From Phycisphaera sp. (GTDB lineage: Bacteria; Planctomycetota; Phycisphaerae; Phycisphaerales; UBA1924): DNA of 64,000 nucleotides. The stretch spans positions 324,459 through 388,458 of the forward strand of contig JACKGZ010000004.1 in NCBI GenBank assembly GCA_020639255.1. The letters are read 5' to 3'. The notes under the pieces were generated by a model. That model was not told the DNA's origin. It saw nothing but the letters and a program-made list of their open reading frames with translations, and did no database searches. Positions 19,852 to 28,096 of this stretch are shown here, piece by piece. The translations under genes were made by a program, and so were the position numbers. Position 1 is the stretch's first letter, and each line of letters opens with the position of its first letter.

Positions 19852-21369
19852 TCAGCGGTTCGGCTCCGTGAGGACATAATCCGTGTCCGGGTAGCCGGCT
19901 CGGAGCGCGTCGTATGTATTCTCCGTGGGCAAGGCGCCGCCGTTGTCCTCTCCGTCGAAGGCGACGGAATACAGCATGTACGTCCTCCCCCGCTCGTCAC
20001 GCTCGGGGAGCACGCGATAGCCGAGCAGGTTGCCATCGATCGAATACGGATCCGTCGCGGGTTTTTCGAGCCATTCGGGTGTCAGCAATTCGAGCGAATC
20101 CGGAAGTTTGCCGTTGGCGTTCCTGTAGCGTTCGATCGCGAGCATGACCCCAGCACAGTACTCCTGCATCCGCAACTGATCGTCCGATCGGATAATCCCG
20201 CTGTACGCCGGCACGAGCAGGTCCTGGATCACTGTTTTCCAGCTCGATGTGTACTCGGGTTCCGCCGCGACGCCGCTGCGCTGATCGGCGCAGCGTTGCG
20301 CGACCGGCCGCTCGGCGATCGCCTTCACCCGTTCGTTGTATTCACGAAACCACGCTTCAGTCTCGGCCCGACGCGGGAAGACGATCGAAGCCAGATTCAT
20401 GATTGACGGGCCCGGACCGCCCGAGTAATCAAGCTGGCGAATGCGGCTGAGGATGACCCGGCCTCTGCGGTCGTGGGTCCACTGCACCGCGTCCAGCAGC
20501 ATGTTCAGTTCGATATCGAGGCTGTGCGAGAGCGGCGATGTCTTGCTCTGCCGATCCATCGCGCTCTGCAGCAGCTCACATGCCTCAGCGGGCAATTCGC
20601 CCGTTGCGAGGTCGTTCCCGAGCTGTCCGAACATCATCGCACGGATCGCAATACCCACGAGCCGATCGATCAGTGTGGCCTGATCCATCTCGATGCGCCC
20701 AAGCGCCAAGCCCTGCTCGAATGACTTGGCGTACAGCGTCCAGTCTCCCGCCCGACGAGCGATGATCATGCGCGCCAGCAGCGCGCGAGCCATGTTCCGG
20801 ATCGTGCCGAGCTCGGGCAGCAGGATCTCGATCATCGACGTCTGCGTGGTATCCGGCATCGGGCGCACGGCCTTGCCGCTGGCGGCGATCTCGTCCAGAC
20901 GCCGCGAGATTCCCATCTCGTCCCACTTCCCGAGCGCTTCGATCGCCATCCGACGGTGCGCTTCGAGTTCATCAAATTTCGACGTTTCAAAGAATGGAGA
21001 GTCCGCTTCCTGTTCTTCAAGATCGGCTCTCAGAGATTCATACTCGTAGTACGCATCGAACGAGTAGTAGCCCGTGCCCCAGACAATCTGGGTCTCTTCA
21101 TCCTGCAGATCCGCGATCGTGTCGCCGAAGAGCATGGTGGTCTCGATCAGTAAGGACCAGACATCCTCTCCCTCTCGATCAACCTGGTATGTGCGAATCT
21201 GTTCCTCGGCGAGCTTGCCATAATCGATGGTCGGATTGGGCTTTGCCGTGACCGCAAAGTACACCTCAAGCCCGAGCCAGCCCAGGAAGAGGACGATCGC
21301 GAGGAGCACCATCGTGAGCACCGGCCGAAACCGACCGGGCCTGCTGTATGTACGGCACATCCGAATCAT
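19852..21369 (-). CDS. Unknown anchored protein, tandem paralog 2
   Basis: 505 residues, paralogous to the gene just downstream. The N-terminal anchor is nearly the same (RFRPVLTMVLLAIVLFLGW, then GLEVYFAVTAKPNPTIDY), and the C-terminus shares LLTPEWLEKPATDPYSIDG and MLYSVAFDGEDNGG. The middle has diverged but is similarly helical and charged. The frame opens at 21414, but GGAGGG 8 bases before the ATG at 21367-21369 decides the start. The DPYS ... YSVAFDG tail is also found at the end of type II pseudopilin-like proteins, but no prepilin cleavage site is present. Extracytoplasmic location is inferred. Confidence 0.7.
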   Translation of the reverse strand: MIRMCRTYSRPGRFRPVLTMVLLAIVLFLGWLGLEVYFAVTAKPNPTIDYGKLAEEQIRTYQVDREGEDVWSLLIETTMLFGDTIADLQDEETQIVWGTGYYSFDAYYEYESLRADLEEQEADSPFFETSKFDELEAHRRMAIEALGKWDEMGISRRLDEIAASGKAVRPMPDTTQTSMIEILLPELGTIRNMARALLARMIIARRAGDWTLYAKSFEQGLALGRIEMDQATLIDRLVGIAIRAMMFGQLGNDLATGELPAEACELLQSAMDRQSKTSPLSHSLDIELNMLLDAVQWTHDRRGRVILSRIRQLDYSGGPGPSIMNLASIVFPRRAETEAWFREYNERVKAIAERPVAQRCADQRSGVAAEPEYTSSWKTVIQDLLVPAYSGIIRSDDQLRMQEYCAGVMLAIERYRNANGKLPDSLELLTPEWLEKPATDPYSIDGNLLGYRVLPERDERGRTYMLYSVAFDGEDNGGALPTENTYDALRAGYPDTDYVLTEPNR

Positions 21370-21443
21370 GTCGCACCCTCCGCGCGTGGCATCATCGCCC
21401 GAGCGGGAAGACACCGCAAGAGCAGGTATGTCCGAGACGCCCG

Positions 21444-22178
21444 CTAGGGCCCGACGGGGTGGCCCTTGTCGTCTTCCCGAAGCGGGCCGACAAGCTCGGT
21501 TTTCGTGGGAGTAGAGGTCAGATAGGCGGCTACAAATACAATCACAACAGTCGGGATAGCAACTAGCGCGGCAATCCGAGCAGCATCATCTGACATACCC
21601 GTCACGATAAATACCAGAACGATGAGTCCGACCGATACCGCTGTGGCAAGCGTGTAGCTGATCCTGAACAGCCGTCGAGGAAGCCGAAGATCGGCTATGA
21701 CCTGCTCCGCCTCAGGAACACCGGCTTCGTGTGCGTGTCTCGCCCACGTACGAGCAAGGTGCGGACGCAAACCCGGCGCGATGAGGCGGAGTGCTTGTGT
21801 GAGATTGCTCGACAGCGCATCGATACGAGAGAGATGGCACGAAGGACACTTCTCAGTGGAAGATTGCTCTCCCTTTGACTGTCCGCAATTCGGGCAGAGG
21901 TCCAAACGTTCGAGTAGAGCGATCACCTCCGAAAGCCGCTTGGCCCGTCGAACCCTCACAAATGGAATGAGTGCCACTGCTCCGACGAGGCAGACCGATG
22001 CGGTTGCCATCAGCGTGACCCCAATTAGGCTCGGCGCATTGCGATCCCCAAGCATCAATACGCCGAGTGGGCCAAGGGTCATGCCGAATATAACGAGGCC
22101 AAGCAAAACCGCCCGCTCACCCGTCGTGGACCTTTTGACCAAGCGGTAGAGATCAGGTTGAAGCCCCGTGTCCAGCAC
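21444..22178 (-). CDS. Membrane protein with central zinc-ribbon cysteines
   Basis: 244 residues, not recognised. Two membrane helices (about 22-45 and 50-73), a cytoplasmic section with CPNCG ... CPSCHLS (a four-cysteine ribbon), a helical stretch, and two more helices (about 175-220). The start is GTG at 22178 with TAAGCT (22190-22185) 6 bases upstream on the minus strand. Similar ribbon-bearing small membrane proteins are scattered in Phycisphaerae; another is at 1547-2002. Confidence 0.7.
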   Translation of the reverse strand: MLDTGLQPDLYRLVKRSTTGERAVLLGLVIFGMTLGPLGVLMLGDRNAPSLIGVTLMATASVCLVGAVALIPFVRVRRAKRLSEVIALLERLDLCPNCGQSKGEQSSTEKCPSCHLSRIDALSSNLTQALRLIAPGLRPHLARTWARHAHEAGVPEAEQVIADLRLPRRLFRISYTLATAVSVGLIVLVFIVTGMSDDAARIAALVAIPTVVIVFVAAYLTSTPTKTELVGPLREDDKGHPVGP

Positions 22179-22199
22179 TAAATCAGCTTACCAGAAGGC

Positions 22200-23051
22200 T
22201 CAATACTCGTACACACCCCTCCCGCTCTTGCGGCCCATCCGACCCGCGACCACGAGCTGATCGAGCTTCGGGCAGGGGCGATAGCGTTCGCTATGAAGGC
22301 CCTCGGCGAGCACGTTCATGATGTGGGCGCACGTATCGAGCCCGATGAAATCGGCAAGCTCCAAGGGGCCCATCGGGTGGTTGCACCCGAGCTTCATGAT
22401 GCCGTCGATGTCCTTGGGCTCGGCCACGCCCTCCATCCACGCGTAGAACGCCTCGTTGATCATGGGCATCAGCACGCGGTTCGAGATGAATCCCGCGCGG
22501 TCGTTGGCGGGCAGCGCGATCTTGCCCATCGCCTCGGCGAGCGCGATCACGCGCTCGGTCACCTTCGAGTCCGTCGCCAGGCCGTTGATCACCTCGACCA
22601 GCTTCATCACGGGCACCGGAAAGAAGAAGTGCATGCCGATGACGCGCTCGGGACAGTCCGTCGCGGCGGCGATCTCGGTGATGCTGATCGAACTCGTGTT
22701 GCTCGCCAGGATCTGATCGCCCGTGAACATCGCCGCGAGCTGCTTGAAGATCGCCTTCTTGACCTCCGCGTTCTCGACGACGGCCTCGATCACGATGTCC
22801 GACTGACCCAGATCCTTCACGTCGGTGACGTACGTCAGGCGGCTCTTTGCGGCCTTCACGTCGTCCTCGGTCATCTTGCCCTTCTCGACCGCGCGGGCCA
22901 GGAGCTTGTCGTGGTTCGCCTCACAGCGGGCGACGGCCTCGGCGCTGGTGTCCATGACGACGGTCTCGAAGCCGCTGACCGCCGCGACTTGGGCAATGCC
23001 CCCGCCCATCTGACCCGATCCGACCACACCGACGCGCTTGATCTGGCTCAT
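22200..23051 (-). CDS. 3-hydroxybutyryl-CoA dehydrogenase
   Basis: 283 residues, the usual length. The NAD-binding loop is GSGQMGGGIAQ near the N-terminus. SSISITEIA and HFFFPVPVMKLVEVI are family signatures containing the catalytic His, and FISNRVLMPMINEAF lies in the C-terminal dimer domain. It interconverts acetoacetyl-CoA and 3-hydroxybutyryl-CoA. AAGGAG precedes the ATG at 23051; the frame opens 32 codons earlier but without similarity. With the mutase at 16453 this gives two C4 acyl-CoA enzymes close together, but no thiolase or crotonase is in the window. Confidence 0.92.
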   Translation of the reverse strand: MSQIKRVGVVGSGQMGGGIAQVAAVSGFETVVMDTSAEAVARCEANHDKLLARAVEKGKMTEDDVKAAKSRLTYVTDVKDLGQSDIVIEAVVENAEVKKAIFKQLAAMFTGDQILASNTSSISITEIAAATDCPERVIGMHFFFPVPVMKLVEVINGLATDSKVTERVIALAEAMGKIALPANDRAGFISNRVLMPMINEAFYAWMEGVAEPKDIDGIMKLGCNHPMGPLELADFIGLDTCAHIMNVLAEGLHSERYRPCPKLDQLVVAGRMGRKSGRGVYEY

Positions 23052-23110
23052 GACTGCTCCTTCACTGGCGGGCCCATCGTCGCCCGTTCGAGCATAGGAC
23101 CGCAGCGGTA

Positions 23111-23116
23111 TACACT
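23111..23116 (+). promoter_or_regulatory. TACACT -10 element of recX
   Basis: TACACT (inside TATACACT) ends 5 bases before the recX ATG, with no ribosome site. Leaderless pattern. Confidence 0.55.
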
Positions 23117-23121
23117 CCCTG

Positions 23122-23874
23122 ATGCCCTCACCGAAACCAACCAACACCCCCTACCGCCGAAGGAAAGCCCCAGTCTCGCGCACGCTCGCGCCGGTGCCCT
23201 CCGGGCTCGTGCGCCCCGAGCCCGGCAAGACGATCACCGCGCTCAAGGCCGCCGACGCCGAGGGCCGCGTCATAGGCGTGTACGTGGGCAAGACCCGCGT
23301 CGCCCGTGTCGAGACGAACTGGGCGATGGAGGCAGGCCTGCGCGAGGGCGACGAGTGGACACAGGAACTCGCGGACAAGATCTATGACGCCGCCAAGCTG
23401 TACGCCGCGTACCAGCACGCATTGCACCTGACGACCTCGCAGCAGCGGTCGTCGTTCAAGCTCGTTCAGAAGCTCAAGCAGTCGGGTCACGAGGCATCCG
23501 ACGCACAGGCCGCCGCAGCGAGGCTCGCAGACCTCAAGCTCATCGACGACGACGCGCTCGCCGAGCGACTCGCCGAGGATCTCGCCCGCTCGGGCAAGCT
23601 GGGGCAGCGCGGCATCGAGAACAAGCTCCGCGCCAAGGGCATCGAGGCCTCGCTCGCCAAGCGTGCGGCACAGGCCGCGTCGAGCGAACTCGGCGATCCC
23701 GACGCCTCGCTCGTGCTCGCCAGGAAGCGGGCCCAACGCCTGCTCAGTCTCGAGCCGCAGGTCGCCCGCCGACGTCTCTACGGCTTCCTCGTCCGCCGCG
23801 GATTCGACCACGACGAGGCCAGTCGGGCCACCGAGACCGCCCTCTCCGCTGCCGCCGACGCCGATCTACAATGA
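23122..23874 (+). CDS. recX: RecX family regulatory protein
   Basis: 250 residues. The RecX three-helix repeats occupy about 95-245: LKQSGHEASDAQAAAARLADLK with IDDDALAERLAEDL, then GQRGIENKLRAKGI, then RRRLYGFLVRRGFDHDEAS. RecX binds RecA filaments and limits recombinase activity. The first ~85 residues are an extra N-terminal region (ALKAADAEGRVIGVYVGKTRVARV) that resembles a small beta domain and is not in E. coli RecX. recA is not adjacent. The start is set by the leaderless TACACT. Confidence 0.85.
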   Translation: MPSPKPTNTPYRRRKAPVSRTLAPVPSGLVRPEPGKTITALKAADAEGRVIGVYVGKTRVARVETNWAMEAGLREGDEWTQELADKIYDAAKLYAAYQHALHLTTSQQRSSFKLVQKLKQSGHEASDAQAAAARLADLKLIDDDALAERLAEDLARSGKLGQRGIENKLRAKGIEASLAKRAAQAASSELGDPDASLVLARKRAQRLLSLEPQVARRRLYGFLVRRGFDHDEASRATETALSAAADADLQ

Positions 23875-23878
23875 TCGC

Positions 23879-24481
23879 ATGAGAACCGCTTGCTGCTTTG
23901 TCGTACTGGGCTTTGCCGTGCTCGGCGGGTGCGCCGTTGAGGACAACCTCCGACTCACCGTTGGCGAAACCGTCCCAATGAAGGCACTCCCGCCCATGAT
24001 GCCCGACACCCGCGAGGGACTCGTCGGCTCGACCGACAGCAACAACATCCCGGGTGACGGCCCGAGCCTCGCGGGCCTCGACCGATCGAACTTCGAGGGC
24101 TCCGAGTTCCGCGTGCCCATCGACGGCACATACCACCACCCTCACAACACGCTGCCCATCGTGACGCGCGACGAGCAAGCCCGTCAGCGCGGCGAGTTCC
24201 CCACGATGGAAACCGTCCTCGAACAGAGCGACCCCAGTGTCTTCGAGCGCTGGTACGAGTTCATCGTCATCCCCGCGTGGAACATCGTCGAGACCGCGTG
24301 GCTCGTTCCAACGCTCATCATCGACGGCCCGTGGGAAACCACAAGCTCGCCAAGTCAGATCAAGGGCCGCACCAGCCCCAACCCGCCGATGCTGACACCG
24401 GGCGTGATCGCGCTCACCCGCGCCGAACTCGACGACATCAACCAAGCCAACAACACCAGCGGGAACGCAACAGATGAGTGA
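23879..24481 (+). CDS. Putative lipoprotein of unknown function
   Basis: 200 residues. The signal sequence MRTACCFVVLGFAVLGGC has a lipobox ending at Cys18. The mature protein is polar and Pro-rich, with one more hydrophobic stretch (FIVIPAWNIVETAWLVPTLI). No family is recognised. The start is the ATG at 23879, 4 bases after recX ends, with TACAAT (23867-23872) 6 bases upstream. The frame extends earlier only as recX shadow. Its last 8 bases overlap the rhodanese gene, so the two are probably cotranscribed. Confidence 0.65.
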   Translation: MRTACCFVVLGFAVLGGCAVEDNLRLTVGETVPMKALPPMMPDTREGLVGSTDSNNIPGDGPSLAGLDRSNFEGSEFRVPIDGTYHHPHNTLPIVTRDEQARQRGEFPTMETVLEQSDPSVFERWYEFIVIPAWNIVETAWLVPTLIIDGPWETTSSPSQIKGRTSPNPPMLTPGVIALTRAELDDINQANNTSGNATDE

Positions 24482-24866
24482 TGCACCGATCGACAGCAAC
24501 GGCCTGCCCGAAGGCTACAACTTCCGCGAGGCCGAGGAACTCACGCCCCGTACGGTGAGCGAACGTCTCAAGGCAAGCGATGGCCTCGTACTCGTCGACT
24601 GCCGCGAGGACGACGAACTCAAGACCGTCAGCATCGCCGGCGCCCTGCACGTCCCGCTCGGCAAGATGATGAACGAGCCGCAAGACTTCGCCGACGACCT
24701 TCCGAGCGGCAAGGACACCCCCACCGCGATCATCTGCCACTCGGGGCGGCGTTCACTGATGGCGACGCTCGCGCTGCGACGCATGGGCTTCGCCAACGTC
24801 TACTCGGTGGCCGGCGGCATCGACCTCTGGGCCCGCGACATCGACACCTCGCTCCCGCGATACTGA
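24474..24866 (+). CDS. Rhodanese-domain protein
   Basis: 130 residues, a single rhodanese domain. The active-site loop is CHSGRRS, with Cys88 as persulfide carrier; LVDCREDDEL and GALHVPLGKM are the other family marks, and VAGGIDLWARDID closes the fold. It may move sulfane sulfur, but its partner is unknown. It overlaps the lipoprotein gene by 8 bases and is followed by a strong terminator. Confidence 0.9.
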   Translation: MSDAPIDSNGLPEGYNFREAEELTPRTVSERLKASDGLVLVDCREDDELKTVSIAGALHVPLGKMMNEPQDFADDLPSGKDTPTAIICHSGRRSLMATLALRRMGFANVYSVAGGIDLWARDIDTSLPRY

Positions 24867-24890
24867 TCCGAAAGCACGCATCCAAATCGA

Positions 24891-24920
24891 AAGCGGCCCC
24901 GTCCTGAGGCGGGGCCGCTT
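24891..24920. terminator. Bidirectional terminator between rhodanese and dockerin gene 1
   Basis: AAGCGGCCCCG (24891-24901) pairs perfectly with CGGGGCCGCTT (24910-24920) around an 8-base loop. On the minus strand it is followed by TCGATTTGG, so it can end both convergent genes. Confidence 0.8.
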
Positions 24921-24941
24921 CGTCAGTGTGCTGTATTCGAC

Positions 24942-26321
24942 TTAGAAGAAGCAATTCTGCGGAATGCCTGCCTGGCTTGCGTTGAACGCAGCGACCCATG
25001 CCGAGAAGTCCGCAGGGGTGCACATCCCGTCCTGATTGACATCGCAGCGCGGCCCGTTTGAGTTGAACGCCGCGACCCAGGCCGAGAAGTCCGCCGGCGA
25101 GCAGACACCGTCGTTGTTGGCGTCGCAGCAATCTTCGGGCAGAACTTCCGCGTCAACCTTGAGCCGGATCATCAACCCAAGCGCCTCAAAGTCGGGCACA
25201 AAGCCCGGGCCCCAATAAGTGATATCCCATGTGTTGTCGTACCGGTCGTCGACAACCTCGTTGCCCGATGGCGCCCCGCAAGACCAGCATCCGAGACCGT
25301 CGCCACAGATGTCCTCGCCCTCGGCCCAGACGGTGCCCGTGCTGTTGCCAGCGCCGAACGGCGCGGGCTCTGCGCAGCCACCCGAGCCGCCCTGCATGTC
25401 GTACGTGCCCCACAGCATCGCCTGCGCTTTCGCCGACGGATAGAAACCGCCGTTCAGCGGCCCGAGCCCGTCACCACCGTCGCCCCGGGTCCAGACGAGC
25501 CGGATGCCCCCGTCGCCAAGACCATCGGTTCCGGGCAAGCCGCCTGCGAAGAGATCGAGGTTGGACGTGAGCGGCACCCCGAGCGGGTTGAGATCGGGTG
25601 CGTAGAAAATGCCATAACCCAATCCACCCCCGATATACACATCCGGGATCGTGTCACCGTCTGTATCGAAGTTGTTGAAGTTCATGATGACGCCGCCGAG
25701 GAACCCATCGACGAACGTATCGCCGTCGTCGTCCGCGAGCGAAGCCGGGAACGCTACGTTGCCCGTCCCCGTCGGTGTGATGTTGAATCCGTCGGATCCG
25801 TCGAGGTGGGCAACGTTGTCGAACCCCTCCCATGACTCCAACACAACGAGCAGCGGCTCGTGCTGCGTGCCCGTACCACCGTCACAGCCGTCGGCTGTAC
25901 CAGCAAACACGACCTCATTCAGCGGATAGATTGAGGGCTCGATAACGATGTCCTCGGCGAATGACTGAAACGAAAACCCGATGCCGAACCAGTAGCGGTT
26001 GCTGGGACCGCTTTGGGTGTGCGGCGCAACATCGCCGCAAACCGGATCGAGATCAAGCCCATCGCCATCGGTGTCCGCAAGCTGTGCCGAGTCATATACG
26101 GTGTAGCCCCCGCTGCCTCGCTGCGTATTGAGTGCATTTAGCTCGATGGTCTCGCCGAAGACGTACCGCCCGTCCACGGTCAGCCCCTTGATCGCCGTCG
26201 CGGTGCGCGCCATGAAGCGCTGCCCCGAGAACTCGAGCGTCTGCAGCTCGGGCCTCACCTGTGCTTCACACCACCCGCTCACCGCGAGCCCTGCCACCAG
26301 CCACACACATCCGGTCTTCAT
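24942..26321 (-). CDS. Secreted protein with GC-type dockerin tail, paralog 1 of 3
   Basis: 459 residues. A Sec signal peptide (MKTGCVWLVAGLAVSGWCEAQ) is followed by a ~370-residue beta-rich domain with several Asp/Gly-rich calcium-type loops (DTDGDGLDLD, DDDGDTFVDGF, DTDGDTIPD). The C-terminus has two tandem dockerin-like repeats, CDANNDGVCSPADFSAWV and CDVNQDGMCTPADFSAWV, then a final NCFF. Tails of this kind are known from Phycisphaerae as GC-type dockerin sorting domains. The main domain is unknown to me. AGGAG precedes the ATG at 26321. It shares order, length and sequence with the next two genes. Confidence 0.85.
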   Translation of the reverse strand: MKTGCVWLVAGLAVSGWCEAQVRPELQTLEFSGQRFMARTATAIKGLTVDGRYVFGETIELNALNTQRGSGGYTVYDSAQLADTDGDGLDLDPVCGDVAPHTQSGPSNRYWFGIGFSFQSFAEDIVIEPSIYPLNEVVFAGTADGCDGGTGTQHEPLLVVLESWEGFDNVAHLDGSDGFNITPTGTGNVAFPASLADDDGDTFVDGFLGGVIMNFNNFDTDGDTIPDVYIGGGLGYGIFYAPDLNPLGVPLTSNLDLFAGGLPGTDGLGDGGIRLVWTRGDGGDGLGPLNGGFYPSAKAQAMLWGTYDMQGGSGGCAEPAPFGAGNSTGTVWAEGEDICGDGLGCWSCGAPSGNEVVDDRYDNTWDITYWGPGFVPDFEALGLMIRLKVDAEVLPEDCCDANNDGVCSPADFSAWVAAFNSNGPRCDVNQDGMCTPADFSAWVAAFNASQAGIPQNCFF

Positions 26322-26371
26322 CGCGTTTCTCCTGTTCGGGAAAATAACCGAGCACACACGAGCGATCGAAG

Positions 26372-26403
26372 ACGCCGACCTCGCCGCGAAGCGAGGCCGA
26401 CGC
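26372..26403 (-). terminator. Hairpin downstream of dockerin gene 2
   Basis: On the minus strand a 13-pair stem with three G-T wobbles (26403-26391 with 26384-26372) closes the loop TTCGCG. It lies in the ~100-base gap after the gene at 26425-27804 and may separate its transcript from the next paralog. Confidence 0.45.
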
Positions 26404-26424
26404 ACAAATAGAAGATACACACAC

Positions 26425-27804
26425 TTAGAACACACAGAACTGCGGATTGCCCGCCTGACTCGCATTGAAAGCGGCAACCCAGGCCGAGAAGTCGGCCGGG
26501 GTGCAATTGCCGTCCTGGTTCACATCGCAACGCGGCCCGTTCGAATTGAACGCCGCGACCCAAGCCGAGAAGTCGGCCGGCGTGCACTGACCATCGCCGT
26601 TGGCATCGCAGCAATCGCTGTCGCCGCCCATCTCGTGCACCGAAATTCGGAACATCACACCCAGCGAAACGAAGTCGGGCACGAGTCCGTTGAAGTCGGC
26701 GATGTCGTTGAGCACATCGTACTGATCATCGACCGCAACGTTCCCACTCGGCGCGCCGTCGGACCACGACGGGAAGCTGTCGCCACAGAAGTTCTCACCC
26801 TCGCCCCAGACCGTGCCGTCGGAGTCACCGACGCCGAAGCCCGGATCGCCCGCGTACGGACACATATTGCCCGGGACTTCCATGGCGAGCGTGCCCCAGA
26901 AGAGCTGCGTGACACGGCTGGACGGGTAGAAACCGCCGTTGAGCGGACCGAGCCCGTCACCGCCGTCGCCCCGTGTCCACAGCACGCGCACGCCGCCGTC
27001 GCCGCGACCGTCGGTACCCGGCTTGCCACCGTCCCACAGGTCGAGGTTGTTGGTGAGCGGGATGCCGAGTGTTTCGAGACCGGTCGCGAAGAAGATGCCG
27101 TACCCGCTCGCGCCCGACGAACACTGCGCATCAGGAATCGTGTCGCCGTCGGTGTCCGTGTTGGCGTAGGTCAGGATCACGCCGCCGAGAAACTCATCGA
27201 CGAACGTGTCGCCGTCGGTGTCGCTCTGCGAAGCCGGGAAGCCGAGGCCATCACCGTCGGTATCAAAGCCGTCGCTCCCGTCAAGATCCGGGAAGTTATC
27301 GAATCCTTCCCAAGACTCGATGATGATCTGCAGCGGCTCGCACACGGTGCCCACGCCGCCGTCGCAGAGCGGCCGCGATGCCGTAAACACCGTCTCGCTG
27401 ATCGTGCCGCCCTCTTTCCCGGCGTCCGGGATGATGTCCTCGGCCCAGGACTGCAGGCTCACGCCGAGCCCGTATCTCGACGAGGCAGTCGAGAGCGTGT
27501 GAGGAGCCGTATCGCCGCACACAGGGTCGAGGCAGAACCCGTCGCCGTCAGTGTCGGCGAGCTGCGCCGAGTCATACGCCACATCGCCGCAATTCGCCCC
27601 GCGAGCGGTGTTGCCCTGGCCGAGCTCGACCGTCTTGCCGTAGACATACCGGCCGTCAACGGTCAGCCCGGTGATCGCGGTCGCGCGGATCGCACCATAC
27701 CTCAGACCCGAGAACTGGACGGGCTGAAGCTCCGGCACGAGCTGCGCATCGCACGCACCGCTCACCGCGAGGCCAGCCAGCAAACACACACATCCGGTCT
27801 TCAT
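26425..27804 (-). CDS. Secreted protein with GC-type dockerin tail, paralog 2 of 3
   Basis: 459 residues, paralogous to its two neighbours. Signal peptide MKTGCVCLLAGLAVSGACDAQ; the main domain shares FSGLRYGAIRATAITGLTVD, SWEGFDNFPDLDGSDGF and TRGDGGDGLGPLNGGFYPS with the others. It ends with two repeats (CDANGDGQCTPADFSAWV, CDVNQDGNCTPADFSAWV) and FCVF. AAGGAG lies upstream of the ATG at 27804. It probably binds calcium through its Asp-rich loops and is exported, then anchored or sorted by the tail; both are inferences. The function of the main domain is unknown. Confidence 0.85.
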   Translation of the reverse strand: MKTGCVCLLAGLAVSGACDAQLVPELQPVQFSGLRYGAIRATAITGLTVDGRYVYGKTVELGQGNTARGANCGDVAYDSAQLADTDGDGFCLDPVCGDTAPHTLSTASSRYGLGVSLQSWAEDIIPDAGKEGGTISETVFTASRPLCDGGVGTVCEPLQIIIESWEGFDNFPDLDGSDGFDTDGDGLGFPASQSDTDGDTFVDEFLGGVILTYANTDTDGDTIPDAQCSSGASGYGIFFATGLETLGIPLTNNLDLWDGGKPGTDGRGDGGVRVLWTRGDGGDGLGPLNGGFYPSSRVTQLFWGTLAMEVPGNMCPYAGDPGFGVGDSDGTVWGEGENFCGDSFPSWSDGAPSGNVAVDDQYDVLNDIADFNGLVPDFVSLGVMFRISVHEMGGDSDCCDANGDGQCTPADFSAWVAAFNSNGPRCDVNQDGNCTPADFSAWVAAFNASQAGNPQFCVF

Positions 27805-28017
27805 CGCGTTTCTCCTTCTCGTTGGACACAACCCACAAGCGAAACTGGAAACTCGTCAGACTTTTGATTGCGTCGAACATCACGGCAGAACGCCCGATGC
27901 CCATCGCCGCACGAACGGCGGCTCGGTCCCATATCCGTCCGTACGCGAGCAAGGTTCCGATTGATATTCAATTTTCGGATATTCCGAGCCTGATGTATAC
28001 ACACACCCTCAATGGGT

Positions 28018-28053
28018 AAAAAAAGCACCGGCCCCGTCCGAAGACGGGGCCGG
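28018..28053 (-). terminator. Intrinsic terminator of dockerin gene 3
   Basis: On the minus strand CCGGCCCCGTC-TTCG-GACGGGGCCGG (28053-28028) is a perfect 11-pair stem with a stable UUCG tetraloop, followed by TGC and seven T's (28024-28018). This is the clearest Rho-independent terminator in the window. Confidence 0.92.
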
Positions 28054-28096
28054 CGATGTGTTTGTATCAAAGCGGACGGATCCGCTTCAAATCAGA

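Noticed and set aside
26128..27867. 579-codon plus-strand frame (and a similar 498-codon one at 28058-29554) opposite the dockerin genes.
   Set aside because: Both mirror the repeated codons of the dockerin paralogs; no signal, motif or start signal supports them.
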